Source: Theobroma cacao (Eukaryota; Streptophyta; Magnoliopsida; Malvales; Malvaceae). From it: a stretch of 64,000 bases of DNA. Within the stretch, counting starts at the first letter, position 1, and the number at the start of each line of letters is the position of its first letter. The translations under genes and the position numbers were made by a program. The stretch lies in assembly GCF_000208745.1 (NCBI RefSeq), contig NC_030852.1, positions 29,658,211 through 29,722,210 on the forward strand, given 5' to 3'. Of the stretch, positions 52,801-64,000 are shown piece after piece. The notes under the pieces were generated by a model. That model searched no databases. It was not told the origin of the DNA and saw nothing but the letters and a program-made list of their open reading frames with translations.

Positions 52801-53399
52801 TGTCCCATGAAAATGTAGTAGTAAAGTAGTATTATCTTAACGAGAAAAAATTGAAAAATATCAGGGAGGTCTGATTGGATTACCGATGTGAAAAGCGTAC
52901 AGACTTGCGCCTGAGATCTGATTGGTCCACTACACAACGTATGTTGACTTGTCAGGAGACTCGAATTTCTTGTTAGTTAATAATCTCTCGTTAATCAAAA
53001 GGTCTTAAGTAGGTGCACAAACTTCTGGCCGGGCAGGAAAGCATGTTTTCCAACCACGTGGTTTAAATGAGAGAACCGGTGGGTGGGCTTTAACTGTCCT
53101 AGTCCTCTGGGTCTTTTTCTTGCTACTATACTTGCCTAACAATGAGCAATCAATTGCTTTTCTACCAAGGCAAAATTGTAGGTTTCCGTTGCCCGTTAAA
53201 TTGGTGTTTCGACCTTTCCGAATTCTTGGACAAGTGTTGCATTTGTCCTCGCTAATGCATGTCAACATTCACACAGTGGTGGAAAGTTGACTGTTTCATG
53301 TTTATTTTTCTGAAGTTATTGATGTTAACGCAACCTGAGGACTCAATCAAATTGAAAAATCAAGCCTAATATTACATCAGATTGTATAGGGAAATTTCG

Positions 53400-53815
53400 A
53401 ATCTATTTGTTTTGTAATAAAATATTTTTAAAAAAATATTATTAAGATTTATATTTGTTTGGGAGATGAAAAATTACTTTTAGATGTAAAATATTTTACG
53501 AATTAACAGAATTAATAATGAAAAATATTTTACAACTTTGAAGAGCGTAAGACATTTTTAAAAAAATAACAAAAACACTTTTATAATAAATTTATGAGTA
53601 TAAATATAATGAATATTAATATTTAATTTAAAATATTAATATTTAAATTATACAACTACCATGATGAAAAATATTTTTCATAAAACGATACAAAGAACAA
53701 AAAATATTTTCGATAATTTATCTAAATAATAAAAAAATATTAAAATTTTTTGTAAAACATTTTACACAGAAAAAATTTTGCTCTAACAAGTTATTTTTTG
53801 ATTACCAAATGAACC
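53400..53815 (-). mobile_element. AT-rich MITE-like element, copy B (inverted relative to copy A)
   Basis: Its left end (GATTTATATTTGTTTGGGAG, then GATGTAAAATATTTTACGAA) is the reverse complement of the right end of copy A at 26943-27650. Its right end (ATTTTTTGTAAAACATTTTA, then GATTACCAAATGAACCC) is the reverse complement of the left end of copy A. The copy is shorter than copy A. Confidence 0.6.
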
Positions 53816-53819
53816 CTCC

Positions 53820-55057
53820 ACATTATGATCACTCAATATCCATCTCCCTCTCTCTATCAACAAGTCTGCAATTTCCCGAGGGGAATGGCAAGATGTCAAC
53901 ATCCCTTGTAGCATGAACACTTCAACATCAATAAGAAAAACTTCACAATTGGTCCTTTGATGATGTTTGACAACTACGATGCATCCTTAAAGATACATGT
54001 GAATTGTTACATCAATGCAAATGATACACATGAACTCAAGATGAAAGGCTATGATTGGTTTAAAGGAACAAAGCTGTTAAAGGAGGGGAAAGAAAGGCCA
54101 TAAAGGAAACTGAAAGAAGTTGAAGTTAGAACCTGATTTGCTAGCTAAGGGGTTGATTCAATGTTTCCTCATTACTACCTTCCGTTAAGAAACTTTCCTG
54201 TGCTCAAGTCATGTCAAGATAAAGCGGCACAAGCTGACGGGAATACCGAGTAATTTACAACCTACAGCTTGAAATTAAAATGCAAAATACATGCTTCTGC
54301 ATCAAACGTCATCAAAGGAAACTATGACACATCACCGTTTTTTTTATTTTGACAGAGTAGGAAGTACTGTAATAAATACAAAGCGTAATACAATCAGTTA
54401 CTATGTCTTCAAGCTGCAGGAAACTCTCCAATCCTACAAAGGTACATGCGTTGGATTTGCTTTGCAGTTTGGGAAGGACACTCATTTACATATTACACCA
54501 AGAGCACAAACACTTAAGATTCTATATATAAACATATGGTAGTAGTATATGATTACACATCTAGAAATGGAAATGGGGTTCTAATAATACAAGATCTTAA
54601 CAATCTAGCCGCAAAAATTCTCCAGGGGCTCTAATGGGAGGATCTAATGATGACACATCACTGTTATATAAACATCTATTCATATCAAAACAAGAAGAAA
54701 ACAGATTACATAAATTGCAAGCATATTAGATCTAGAGTAAGCAGATATGTACAATTGTATAAAATAAATAAGGGAATAAGAACTATACAGGTAACAATTA
54801 ATGGAACAAGAGATACCTGCCTCATCTTCGATGGCGGAAAAGAATGAAGATTACAGATAAACTTGCCAAACAAGGATCAAATTTGTTCTGACAGTCAATG
54901 ATAATCTGCAACACTGTGACAATGACAGTTGTGGCATCTGACAAATTAAAGATCAGAGACCAAAAAACTTATTGGGAGCTCTTAGTCACTTTTTACCAAG
55001 AATGCAGTTGTCAAATAGATCCCTTAAGATGATGAAACCAATTTAAATTGTGTTCTG
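53820..55057. other. Intergenic spacer; 3' flank of the PPR gene
   Basis: No gene is seen. The stretch nearest 55058 presumably includes the 3'UTR of the minus-strand PPR gene. Confidence 0.4.
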
Positions 55058-57640
55058 TCACCAAAAATCATTGCAAGAGCAGGTTCCATTCTTGATATGA
55101 TGAAACCGATTTGAATCCCTTAATACTATTTCTCTCCCTGTGGCCATGGAAATGTACTTGATTGCAGTATGGCAGTCTCCACAAACACGGAGATTCTTAA
55201 AAACTCGAATTGGTTTTGATCTTGATGTGCTTATAAGTCCGAATGCAACCGCAATTTTCTCGCTGTGTTGGAAAACATATTGCTCCTTCTGTTCCTCCTC
55301 AAGTTCATGAAGTACAAAATCTGTATCAGGGACATAACCTAATCCCTTTATTTTAAAAGCCATTTCGTCCAGTTTCTCATAAATCTCTTTCACTTGTGGG
55401 TGTGAAGTATCAGCCACATGGAACCTGTGCATCTTATTGTCCACCTCTATCCAACTACAACCAGCTTCTTTGATCAGATTTCTTTCTTTCATATCTTTCC
55501 TAATCTGTGCCACATCTTCCCATTGACCGGCAGAGGCATACAAATTTGATAGTAAGATATAGGCTGCAGCATCATGAGGATCTTGCTGAAGTATCATCTT
55601 TGCAGCATATTCCCCGAGCTCTTTGTCATGGTGGACTCGGCAAGCCCCAAGAAAAGTACGCCAGACCAAGGCATCTGGTGTGCAGGGCATTGTGTTTATG
55701 AGCTCAATGGCTTCCCTAAGAGATCCTGATCGGCCCAATAAATCAACCATACATGCATAGTGTTCCATTCCTGGGACAAGCCCGTGTTCTATGGGCATTG
55801 AATTGAAAATTTCCCATCCCTCTGAAATCAAACCTGCATGACTACAGGCTGATAAAACAGCAGTATATGTGATCTCGTTGGGCCTGATCCCTGCCTCAAG
55901 CATTTCATGGAATATTTCCAAAGCTCTCGTAGCAAATCCATGTTTTGCAAAACCTGTGATCATAGATGTCCAAGATATAACATTTCGATCACCCATCTCG
56001 TTAAAAACTAGAAAAGCAGCTTCTATGTGTCCACACCTAGCATACATGGATATCAATGCATTACAAATGCACTGGTTGGACTGATACCCTGATTTAAGCA
56101 CCCGAGCATGGATTTGCTCCCCCTTTCCAATTGCACCAATACTTGAAGCTCCACTCAATAGACTAGCAAATGTGAACGCATTAAGCTCAATTTTACTATC
56201 TGTGAGTTCATGAAAAAGTTCAAAAGCTCCTTCAGAATCCAAGTTCTTAGCACAAGCATCGACAATAGTGTTGTAGGAAACTAAATTCTTCTCAAATAGA
56301 GATTCAAAAGCTTTCTGAGCATTGTCCATCCTGCCAGACCTAGCATACATGCTTATAAGAGAGTTCCCCACGCAATCATCTGATGCAAAACCATGTTTTA
56401 CTGCATGGGCATAAAACTGTTCACCTGTGCATGAATCAGAGAGATTTCCACATGCCTTAAGAACACTAGAAAATGTGAAATGATTTGGCTGAACAGGACC
56501 TCCCATCATTTTGGAAAAAAGCTCAAGAGCTTCCTTATCGCGACCTCCACATTGAACATACCCCGTAATAATCGCAGTCCAAGACATAACATTATGTTCT
56601 TCCATTCTACCAAACACCTTTCTAGAATCATCCAAAGACCCACCTACAGTGCACTTAGCATACATGTCCACTAAACTACATCCTATGCAAACATCCAAAG
56701 CGAATCCTGACCTAATAACCCAAGAATGCAATTGCTTGCCAAGTGACAATGATTCTGATTCCAATTCAGTGCAAGCTGAAATGATACCACTTAGTGTAAA
56801 TCGATCAGGCACGTAGCCACCTAGAACCATATCCAAGAACAAATCAATAGCATCCCTTGGGTAGCCTAATTGTGTACATCTAGTTATCATCAAAGTCCAA
56901 GCAACAACATTTTTCGCAGGCATTTTATCGAACACCTTAAAAGCTGACTCCAAATCACTATTTCCCTTCACAAACATGTCAATTAAAGCACACCCAACAT
57001 TTGTATCAGACTCAAGATACCCACTTTTCACTAAAAACCCTAAAATTATCTCCCCAATTGAGAAAAACTCAACTTTTGAACAAGCCCGAACAACCGCAGT
57101 AAAGCAATACTCATTTGGATAAAATCCATTTTCAAGCATATCGAGAAATGTCAAAATTGCTTTAAATTCCATTTTATTATTAGCAAAACAAGAAATCATT
57201 GCACTCCATGAAACTAAATCTCGTTTATCTTCCATACGTTGGAATATTTTATGGGCTCTGGCCCAATCGCCGGATTTTGAATACAAACTAATGAGTGAGT
57301 TAAAAAGGACCGAGTCAAGCTCGAGTTTAGACTGATTCAAGTTGGTGTGAACGATTTTACCGAGCTGGAAGTCACGTGACCTGATGCAGGCCTTGAGAAG
57401 CAGAGAGTAGGTGATGAGGTCTGGGTGCGTGTTTTGCCTGGCCATGACATCGAGGGTGGATACGGCTTTGTGGAGGTGGCCCTCATCGAGGTGATTGATC
57501 AGACGGTCCCTGAGGGTTTCGAAGTTGACGGGGCGAATAACGGACGGTGGTGCGAGAGTTTGGCGGGGGCGCGTTGAGGGTTTAAGAGAATGTGGCGGGG
57601 GTTTGGCGGGAGAGGGAAGAGAAAGGCTCATCATCATCAT
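55058..57640 (-). CDS. EMB2261: PLS-class pentatricopeptide repeat protein with E and DYW domains
   Basis: An intronless frame of 860 residues. The N-terminus (MMMMSLSLPSPAKPPPHSLK) is Ser/Pro-rich and suits an organelle transit peptide. From about residue 45 there are tandem PLS-type PPR repeats, for example DLVSWSAMISCFANN, NVVAWTLMITRCTQLGY, NVMSWTAIITGYVQCGG and NVISWTSMITGFAKHG. E motifs follow. The C-terminal DYW deaminase-like domain has HSEKIAVAFG and VCGDCHTAIKYIS (the HxE ... CxxC zinc ligands) and ends CSCNDFW, a DFW variant of DYW. Such proteins bind organelle RNA one repeat per base, and the DYW domain is linked to C-to-U editing. Overall it matches Arabidopsis At3g49170 (EMB2261), which I recall as embryo-essential; the RNA target is unknown. 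Several ATG codons in a row make the exact start immaterial. Confidence 0.95.
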   Translation of the reverse strand: MMMMSLSLPSPAKPPPHSLKPSTRPRQTLAPPSVIRPVNFETLRDRLINHLDEGHLHKAVSTLDVMARQNTHPDLITYSLLLKACIRSRDFQLGKIVHTNLNQSKLELDSVLFNSLISLYSKSGDWARAHKIFQRMEDKRDLVSWSAMISCFANNKMEFKAILTFLDMLENGFYPNEYCFTAVVRACSKVEFFSIGEIILGFLVKSGYLESDTNVGCALIDMFVKGNSDLESAFKVFDKMPAKNVVAWTLMITRCTQLGYPRDAIDLFLDMVLGGYVPDRFTLSGIISACTELESESLSLGKQLHSWVIRSGFALDVCIGCSLVDMYAKCTVGGSLDDSRKVFGRMEEHNVMSWTAIITGYVQCGGRDKEALELFSKMMGGPVQPNHFTFSSVLKACGNLSDSCTGEQFYAHAVKHGFASDDCVGNSLISMYARSGRMDNAQKAFESLFEKNLVSYNTIVDACAKNLDSEGAFELFHELTDSKIELNAFTFASLLSGASSIGAIGKGEQIHARVLKSGYQSNQCICNALISMYARCGHIEAAFLVFNEMGDRNVISWTSMITGFAKHGFATRALEIFHEMLEAGIRPNEITYTAVLSACSHAGLISEGWEIFNSMPIEHGLVPGMEHYACMVDLLGRSGSLREAIELINTMPCTPDALVWRTFLGACRVHHDKELGEYAAKMILQQDPHDAAAYILLSNLYASAGQWEDVAQIRKDMKERNLIKEAGCSWIEVDNKMHRFHVADTSHPQVKEIYEKLDEMAFKIKGLGYVPDTDFVLHELEEEQKEQYVFQHSEKIAVAFGLISTSRSKPIRVFKNLRVCGDCHTAIKYISMATGREIVLRDSNRFHHIKNGTCSCNDFW

Positions 57641-57965
57641 CGTTTTCTTAAACGGCTAGTTTCCACTGGCTGGCCCTGTTAAAAGCGTTAAAGTGCAGAG
57701 TGCTGGTTCTTTTCTGGGCCTATATCCCCAATTAATGTGGGCTTCCCGTGTCTCTTTCGGCCAACACAAGATAAGGGCCTCAACTCTTTGAAGTTGTACA
57801 AAAGTACGTGCATGTATTAATTAATCAAATGATGCATTGCAATTACCTGCCTTTTCAAGCAGGGGAAGATGGATTTTTCCTTTTTCCCTTTAGACATAAC
57901 AAATAGCTTTTGGGTACAAATTGTGATAAATTTGGAGTAATGGCTTTCATCGCAAATTCCTTCTG

Positions 57966-60900
57966 TCACCTTCCACTGTTAATTAAGCTTATTGATTCTG
58001 TATAATCAGTTGATGCAGAAGATGACTCTTGTTGAGTTGAGTGGCTTCCACTGCTCCTTACCAAAGTTTGTTGTGGATATAAAACAGGCTTGGGAGGCAC
58101 TTGCAGACTTTCAACTTCTCCTTCGAGCATCTCCACGACTTTGGTCATTGAAGGTCGATCACTAGGCTTCATTTGTATACACCACAGTGCTACCATGATC
58201 ATCTTCTTGACTATTTTCTTTTCCTCCTCCGACGCTTCTTGGATTTCTTCAAAATCCCTTCCGCCTACAATTTGGTCATAAACATTGCAAGGAAAGTAAG
58301 CTTCACTTGACTGTTCTGTCACTGTAGTCGAATTCCTCCTTTTGGCTGCCATTTCCATCAACAACATTCCGAAACTATAGACGTCAGCTTTATATGAGAC
58401 ACCTCCAATGTTTTTGTAGAACAATTCTAGTGCTATGTATCCGATTGTGCCTCTTGCTGCAGTAAGAGTCACTGTGGTATCATTTGTTGGATACAATTTT
58501 GCAAGTCCAAAGTCAGAAACCTTAGCAGTGAAATTTTCATCAAGAAGAATGTTGTGAGGCTTAATATCAAAGTGTAAGATTTGCATGTCACAACCTCGAT
58601 GTAAGTATTCAATGCCGCGAGCCACTCCTAGAGAAATCTCATATATTTTCTCCCAACCTATGGTTGTGTTTCCTTCTCGACCAAAAGTGTATTTGTCAAG
58701 GGAGCCATTAGGCATGAACTCATAAACAAGAGCACGCTTTGTTCCCTCGGCGCAAAAACCAATCAGTTGAACCACATTTACATGATGAATTCTCCCAATT
58801 GTGGCAACTTCATTAATAAATTCTTGACCATTAGCTTTGGACTTGCCCAACATTTTTACTGCAACAAGATGACCACTGCGAAGCTTTCCTTTGAATACAG
58901 AGCCATAACCTCCTTCACCCAATTTGTCCTTGAATCCCTCAGTCATCTTTTTTATCTGTGAGTATGAATATCTTATCGGCATGAAGTTGTTCTGACTTTG
59001 CAGGAAATTTTCAATCCTGTCATACATTGACATATGCCTTTTTCGCCATTTGTAGATTAAAAATACCGTCACACATGGAGCCCCACAACAACATTTCAAT
59101 GTGATAATAGCTCCTGTAGGGCAAAACCACACAGAACATCATGAGAGAACTCTTTTTGCTGCAGAGTTATGAGCATTTTGCATATTTAGAATATGATTTA
59201 TTCTTGGTATGCATCTTACCGATGATAAGCACCATCAACACCCAATACGCTGCAAGAAAAGAGAAGGTAATCATAAAGGTAATTTAGCGAAATGGAAGGC
59301 CAATAACAATCTTACAATTAAACAAACTCTAATTTCTGAAGTTGGTGGATATATTGCAAGTTCATTCACTTTTAGTAATTTCTGTAGTTATCAGCGGGCA
59401 ACAATCGCCAATGCCCTTTAGGATATATATTCTAATTTCAAAAAGCAATGAATTGAAATTTAGTGATGCTGCAAAGATGGTTACTTCCAATTTTGGGCTG
59501 AATGAAGAGCATATTTCGGTTTCAATTTCATAATGTAATCAGACCAATCTTTAGCAGCTGTTCACTAATCAAGAGAGTATAATGCTGCCATATCCTCGCA
59601 CAACTGCTTCTAAAATCCTAGACTAGGCGCTCTGCTTCCTTCCATACATATCAGCAGCTGTTGTTTGCCACTTTTTGTTTCTAATAATTTCCTACTAACT
59701 CTAGAAACGACCTTAAATGAAAGATAGAGAGAGGTCCCATACATATGACCGTGTAAAACATTTTGTGGAAGAAGCCTGCATTCATTACGAGGAAGGAATA
59801 ACATCAGCACATAATCTTTCAATTCATCGTTAGTTCAAAATTGTAAATACTAAAAAACATGAATAGTCAATGCTAGGATGGTCCTCTCTCGGATACTGCT
59901 GCCTGATAGCCAGCAGGACAGATAAGGTTGGGCTTCTTTGGATGAAATTCTTGCAATAAGTGTAGATGAAAATGTTAGCAAAATTTCAAACTAGATTGAT
60001 AAATATTTGTTAATTTTCCTTGGCGAGGGATAGAAACAATGTCAACAGTTGAAGCGTTTCCTAAAATAGCATTATAACACTATAAACAGAGAACATTGTT
60101 CTGATTCCTTGATTTTTAGGATCTTGAGTTGTTTGTTATTTGCTTTGTAAAAGCATGTTTCTGCATACTAGAAGGCCTGTTTTCTGAGTCTTATTAATTA
60201 GGATCAAGCCTGATATGTCAGTAATTGGTTATAGGGTAGCGGTTAATTGCAGCATCTGAGTACTCTTTACACCAGAAGGATAAAGGAGAAAGAAGACCTA
60301 CAAATTAATATGTTGTAAGTAAGGCTGCAATATTGTGAAATCAAAAACAGAATAAAATTTCTTCAAAGTAAAGATTAATCTGTCAAAATTTCCCTTGTGA
60401 AGTAACATAAAATATGTTGAACAAATGAAGTGGAAAAGACTTAGAAAAAACTTGAAATTGCCCTTGAAAGAAACAAGAATAGTTAAGACTTGGGTCGACT
60501 GCGTTATATAATAAAACCAATGCTTTAGTACATGGGAAAAATTGGTAAAGCTTTCACCTTCTTTTACGGTAGTCGCAAATGGCAAGCACTGAAGATGGTC
60601 TGTGCTGTTAACGCGACAAGGTTCCCAAGACCTGCAGTGCCCGCACCTTTATTGAAAGAAGGAAAGCTCAAACCCGTAAACTAGCCTGCTGTAGATTTCC
60701 ATGTAGGAAATATTCATCCCCTTTTTTACAGGTAACGATGTCAGAGCCATCACCTCTACCCTGCACAAGTCCTCCACCTCCGATGCAGCCGTGGGTCCAA
60801 AAACAACATAGTAATACCTCCTCGAACGAGAGAAAGAAGAATTAGAATGGTTGCCACCATTAATGCAAGGAGCAGCGTCCACATAAAAACTACTAGAATT

Positions 60901-61353
60901 CACTGGATTTGCGCAATTCAGGAAAACCATACTTTCTGCTAGTTTAGGCAAATAATCTGATTCACCCCATTGGTACTTGTACCATATAAATGCATCTTTG
61001 TCGCTGAAGTTGGAAACGGTTAAAGAATATCGAGGAAGGGAAGAGCAATTCTCCTTCTGAATACCAGCATCCACCAATCGAATGGTGTAGTTATTGTAAT
61101 TGATTGCCCGCACATAGTATTTTCCTGAATACAGGTACAATGCTGTCAGGTTGTTCTGCTCACAGCCTAATTCATAACTTTTGTTCCCGCAATTGCTTGG
61201 ATCTCCTCTCAATCGAAAGGGATAGCTGATGTTGTGAATCTTCCCACAAGAAGAAGGGTCACATTTGTTGTTATCAGTAGCGACAGTCAGGTGAACTAAT
61301 GGAAGAAAAAGAAGGCTTATGTGGGCAACGAAGAGAAGCCTTCCTCTGAACAA
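57966..61353 (-). pseudogene. LRK10L-type receptor kinase, disrupted
   Basis: Three exons: 61353-60558, 59249-59220 and 59113-57966. The extracellular part has a signal-like LLFVAHISLLFLPLVHLTVA and a GUB_WAK_bind domain (CGKIHNISYPFRLRGDPSNC, CEQNNLTALYLYSGKYYVRA). A membrane segment (YWVLMVLIIGAIITL, across exons 2-3) follows. The kinase has [14 protein letters not shown], Lys in [19 protein letters not shown] (non-RD) and DFGLAK. Three defects are seen: TAA at 60651-60649 between FELSFFQ and RCGHCRSWEPC, splitting the cysteine-rich module; no in-frame ATG before the signal peptide (the frame closes at an upstream TAA, and TTG stands at 61353); and APE changed to ALE (58428-58430). Everything else, including splice sites and phases, is preserved, so decay is recent. 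Intact relatives sense signals at the plasma membrane and include wheat Lr10-type kinases. Confidence 0.85.
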
Positions 61354-62552
61354 GGTGCCATGGTGGACGAGATTGAGAGAGATTGCAAATTATGAATACT
61401 GAAACAAGTTTTCTGGATATCAAGGGCATCTCTATATTCAGGCAATAGTTTCACTTTCAGATTTGACTTGGAAGCTGATTTTGTGATTTGCATGCTTCCA
61501 TCGCCTGTAAGGAATAATTAATAGCAAAATTAAGTCCTGTCTTATTCTGAACATCAAGAATCTTGACAGAACAAAAATGGTCAAATGAGGAAGCCAAGAT
61601 TAAACAATTTGAAACCACACATTTTGGACAGTTCACCCTTATAAGCAGATGGGTACCCATACCATCAAGTCGAAGATTTCGCAGGCTGCTACTCATTGTT
61701 ACATACTTTGGGATAATATGTGATCGAATGGTAAATCTCATTTGAATAACAAATCCATACCTCTGTGATTTTTTTATATTTTCTTTTGGTACTTTGCTTA
61801 TTGTAGGGTCAGCGATCACAAACTGTAAATAATCATGATAAAGATTTCAACCCTCCAAAAAACTGATTGTCTTTGGAGAAAAAAGGATGATTATATGCAA
61901 GAGATCAAAATCTGTTTACTGATTATATAAAATATCTAAATGAAATTATTTAAACACAAAGTGACATCAAAATACTATTTTCACCCCATGCCTCCATAGT
62001 GTTGTTTTAGTTGAAAAACCTTGAAGTATTCTTGAAGTAATTAAAAGCAATAGATTACCCGATTGAAATGAAAGAGCAGAAAGTTGTACCAGGAGCAAAC
62101 AGTATGTTCTCCCAATTCAAAAGGGAAATGATGAGAATTCAAATAAATCCGGCTTATGTGCACCTTTTTGGACCTGAAGATCCCCACTAGACTTGATGAA
62201 TCGTATTTTTAATGTTGCCTTCAAACGGAGATAAGGCCATCCAGCCTGGATAGGTATACAAAGCCTGCAAGTTGCATGCTGAGAAAAGTAGAATTTGTAA
62301 TTTGTTTTAGGGTGCCTTATAGTTTATTTGTTTTTGCTAATCCTTTGGGCGCAGTTGACCGGTCATCCTGCAGTAAGCGGTTGCTGAAAGCTCCTGTTTA
62401 CTTCCTTCTTTTAACTATAAGCAGAACGTTTGGAAAGGGTCAATGGCTCGGACCAAACGGCTTGTCATTTGAACATCTCCAAAATAACAATTAGAAATAT
62501 CCAATTATATGAATAGTTAATCCGTATCCTCTTCAGATCAAATCAGATCAAG
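61354..62552. other. Divergent intergenic region with an unassigned minus-strand open stretch
   Basis: It separates the LRK10L relic (-) from the GUB_WAK_bind gene (+). On the minus strand 61819-61457 is open for 120 residues (for example GMGTHLLIRVNCPKC), with possible splice signals at both ends, but I recognise no family. It may be a decayed exon. Confidence 0.35.
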
Positions 62553-63913
62553 ATGGTGCCGATCAATTTTTCCTTAGAAATGTATCTCTCTTTCTTTTGC
62601 TTGCTGTTAATGCTAATATATCCGGAGCATGGTTCAGGCCTTCAAGATTGCCCAGAATTAAGTTGGGGGAGCAATGGCACAGCCATCCGATTTCCTTTCC
62701 GACTTAAAGGTATGCATCCGGAATCTTGTGGCTATCCAGGGTTTGATCTATCTTGCACAGAGAAGAATCAGACTCTGCTGGAGCTGCCACATTCAGTAAG
62801 GGTCTTTGTTGAAAGAATTGATTACCAGTCTCAGGAGATATATACATCTCATCCAGATGGTTGCTCAAAAGGAACTCCGAAGCTTGAATTTGTCTACTTC
62901 TCGCTTCCAGTTCAAGGTACAGGTCATGAATGATTATACATTGTTCAACTGTTCATCGATGGAAAGACATCAATTGTACAGTCACATCCCTTGCCTTGAT
63001 GTTCCCGGCTATGAGGTTTACTCACTAAATTCAGTCGACGACATCTCCAAATATCCCCTATCCTCTTGCACGAAGTTGTACAGTGGCTCATATCCTGATG
63101 GTATGTTTCTTGACATTCTTCCTCTGAAATGGACCGAGCCAATGTGCGGATTTTGTGAACAAAATGGCAAGCATTGTAGGTTGAAGAATGATAGCACTGT
63201 AGCTCAAATTGACCGTTTTGATGCACCGATCAAAGCCAAAGGGACGAAAGGTACTTTTTTTTTCTTTCCACATTCTACATTTTTACAACTTTTGAGACAA
63301 CCTATGGTCGTTTGGTAAAATCCAGTTCATACGACTGATTGCTGCATCTGCCAAATGTTATTTTCTGCAAAAATAACTCTAACTTGATATGGTTCTATCT
63401 GGTAATTTTAAATGAACCTTAGAATCGAAGAACACAAACGCATGAGCCTAGTTAAGCAGATACACGAATCAGGGGCTGTCAAAGCATAGAGCTAATTGAT
63501 TAACTTATAGCTTCTGCATTATGTTTCTCATTTTTGTTTTTCCTTTTGCGGTGCCAATATCTAATAGTTGCTACATGAGCTGGATTTTGTAAGGAACAAA
63601 AGTCTTTTAGCACCAGGGACTTGGTTATTAAACAATTAACTTCCTTCAAAAAGTAGCATCAAATTAATGGCCAAGGGAAGCGATGCAGAGAACTGGAGTT
63701 CAAAGTACAGAGCAGACAAAATAAAACATAAATGGCTTTATCTTAAATGGTTTTCTACCAACCAAAAGCTGGTGTATGCTTGTGCTAATTAGCATGGAAT
63801 TTGCTTTTGAAAGTTGTTTTTATACTCAATCAAACCCAGAATTTCACATAAAAAATAAATAATGATTTTATCTTTCCCTTGTGCAGGTACAATGAGGAAG
63901 CTAGTGACTGCAG
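62553..63913 (+). pseudogene. GUB_WAK_bind-domain gene (ATL20/21/22-like), 5' part with frameshift, cut by the window end
   Basis: Exon 1 runs 62553-63250 and exon 2 63887-63913; the next donor (GCAG|GTGAGT) shows more exons to the right. The signal peptide is [16 protein letters not shown]; the GUB_WAK_bind domain follows ([39 protein letters not shown]). At DGCS (near 62865) the conserved sequence continues in the next frame ([65 protein letters not shown]). The original frame stops at 62931. The shift is one extra or two missing bases. In the second frame exon 1 joins exon 2 in phase (AKGTKGTMRKLVTAG). The C-terminal half, RING-H2 or kinase, lies outside. A sequencing error in the short A run is possible, so pseudogene status is provisional. 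Confidence 0.7.
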
Positions 63914-64000
63914 GTGAGTTTGCCTATTTCATTGACAACATTTAGCATTCTATTTAACTTCACTCTTATGCCCATTATCTTACATTCAGTGGAAAACAGT
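63914..64000 (+). other. Intron at the right edge
   Basis: Sequence after the exon 2 donor of the GUB_WAK_bind gene. The next exon is not in the window. Confidence 0.6.

Overview
The window is nuclear DNA of a flowering plant, most likely a rosid-type eudicot. The evidence is AT-rich intergenic DNA, GT-AG introns, CT/GA-rich 5' leaders, short non-autonomous transposons and plant-only gene families (cyclic nucleotide-gated channel, plant PP2Cs, DYW-class PPR, LRK10L receptor kinase). It is a draft assembly, with one 325-base run of N (52143-52467) and single Ns at 17318, 27051 and 40003. I do not name a species.

Layout from left to right: a minus-strand promoter and leader pointing off the left edge (about 0.5-1.5 kb); a DnaJ/DUF3444 gene (-, 4-8.7 kb, including a long 5'UTR intron); a PP2C76-type phosphatase (-, 10.5-15 kb, 8 coding exons); a TRIM-like retroelement relic and AT-rich spacer (15-19.7 kb); a CNGC1-type cation channel (+, 19.7-26.8 kb, 7 coding exons); a pyruvate-kinase-like plastid protein (-, 29-33.2 kb); spermine synthase (-, 34.7-39.6 kb, 10 coding exons); a repeat-rich spacer (39.8-48.6 kb) with two non-autonomous DNA elements and a LINE RNase H relic; a clade A PP2C (-, 48.7-51.3 kb) with an ABRE-rich promoter; TIR elements around the assembly gap (51.9-53.8 kb); an intronless DYW-type PPR gene (-, 55-57.6 kb); a decayed LRK10L receptor kinase (-, 58-61.4 kb); and, divergent from it, the 5' part of a GUB_WAK_bind gene with a frameshift (+, 62.6 kb to the window end).

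Most of the genes are ordinary and intact. The most informative features are these. (1) The gene order interleaves two Arabidopsis neighbourhoods, At5g53120-53150 and At3g49160-49170. This suggests an unfractionated ancestral segment. (2) The LRK10L gene has an in-frame stop, no in-frame ATG and a changed APE motif. (3) The pyruvate-kinase-like protein keeps catalytic residues, has a K+-independent signature and lacks the regulatory C domain. (4) The clade A PP2C has the ABA-receptor 'Trp lock' residue and clustered ACGT elements upstream. (5) Several previously uncharacterised small repeat families have two copies each inside the window. I found no CRISPR, tRNA, rRNA or clearly novel multi-gene system.
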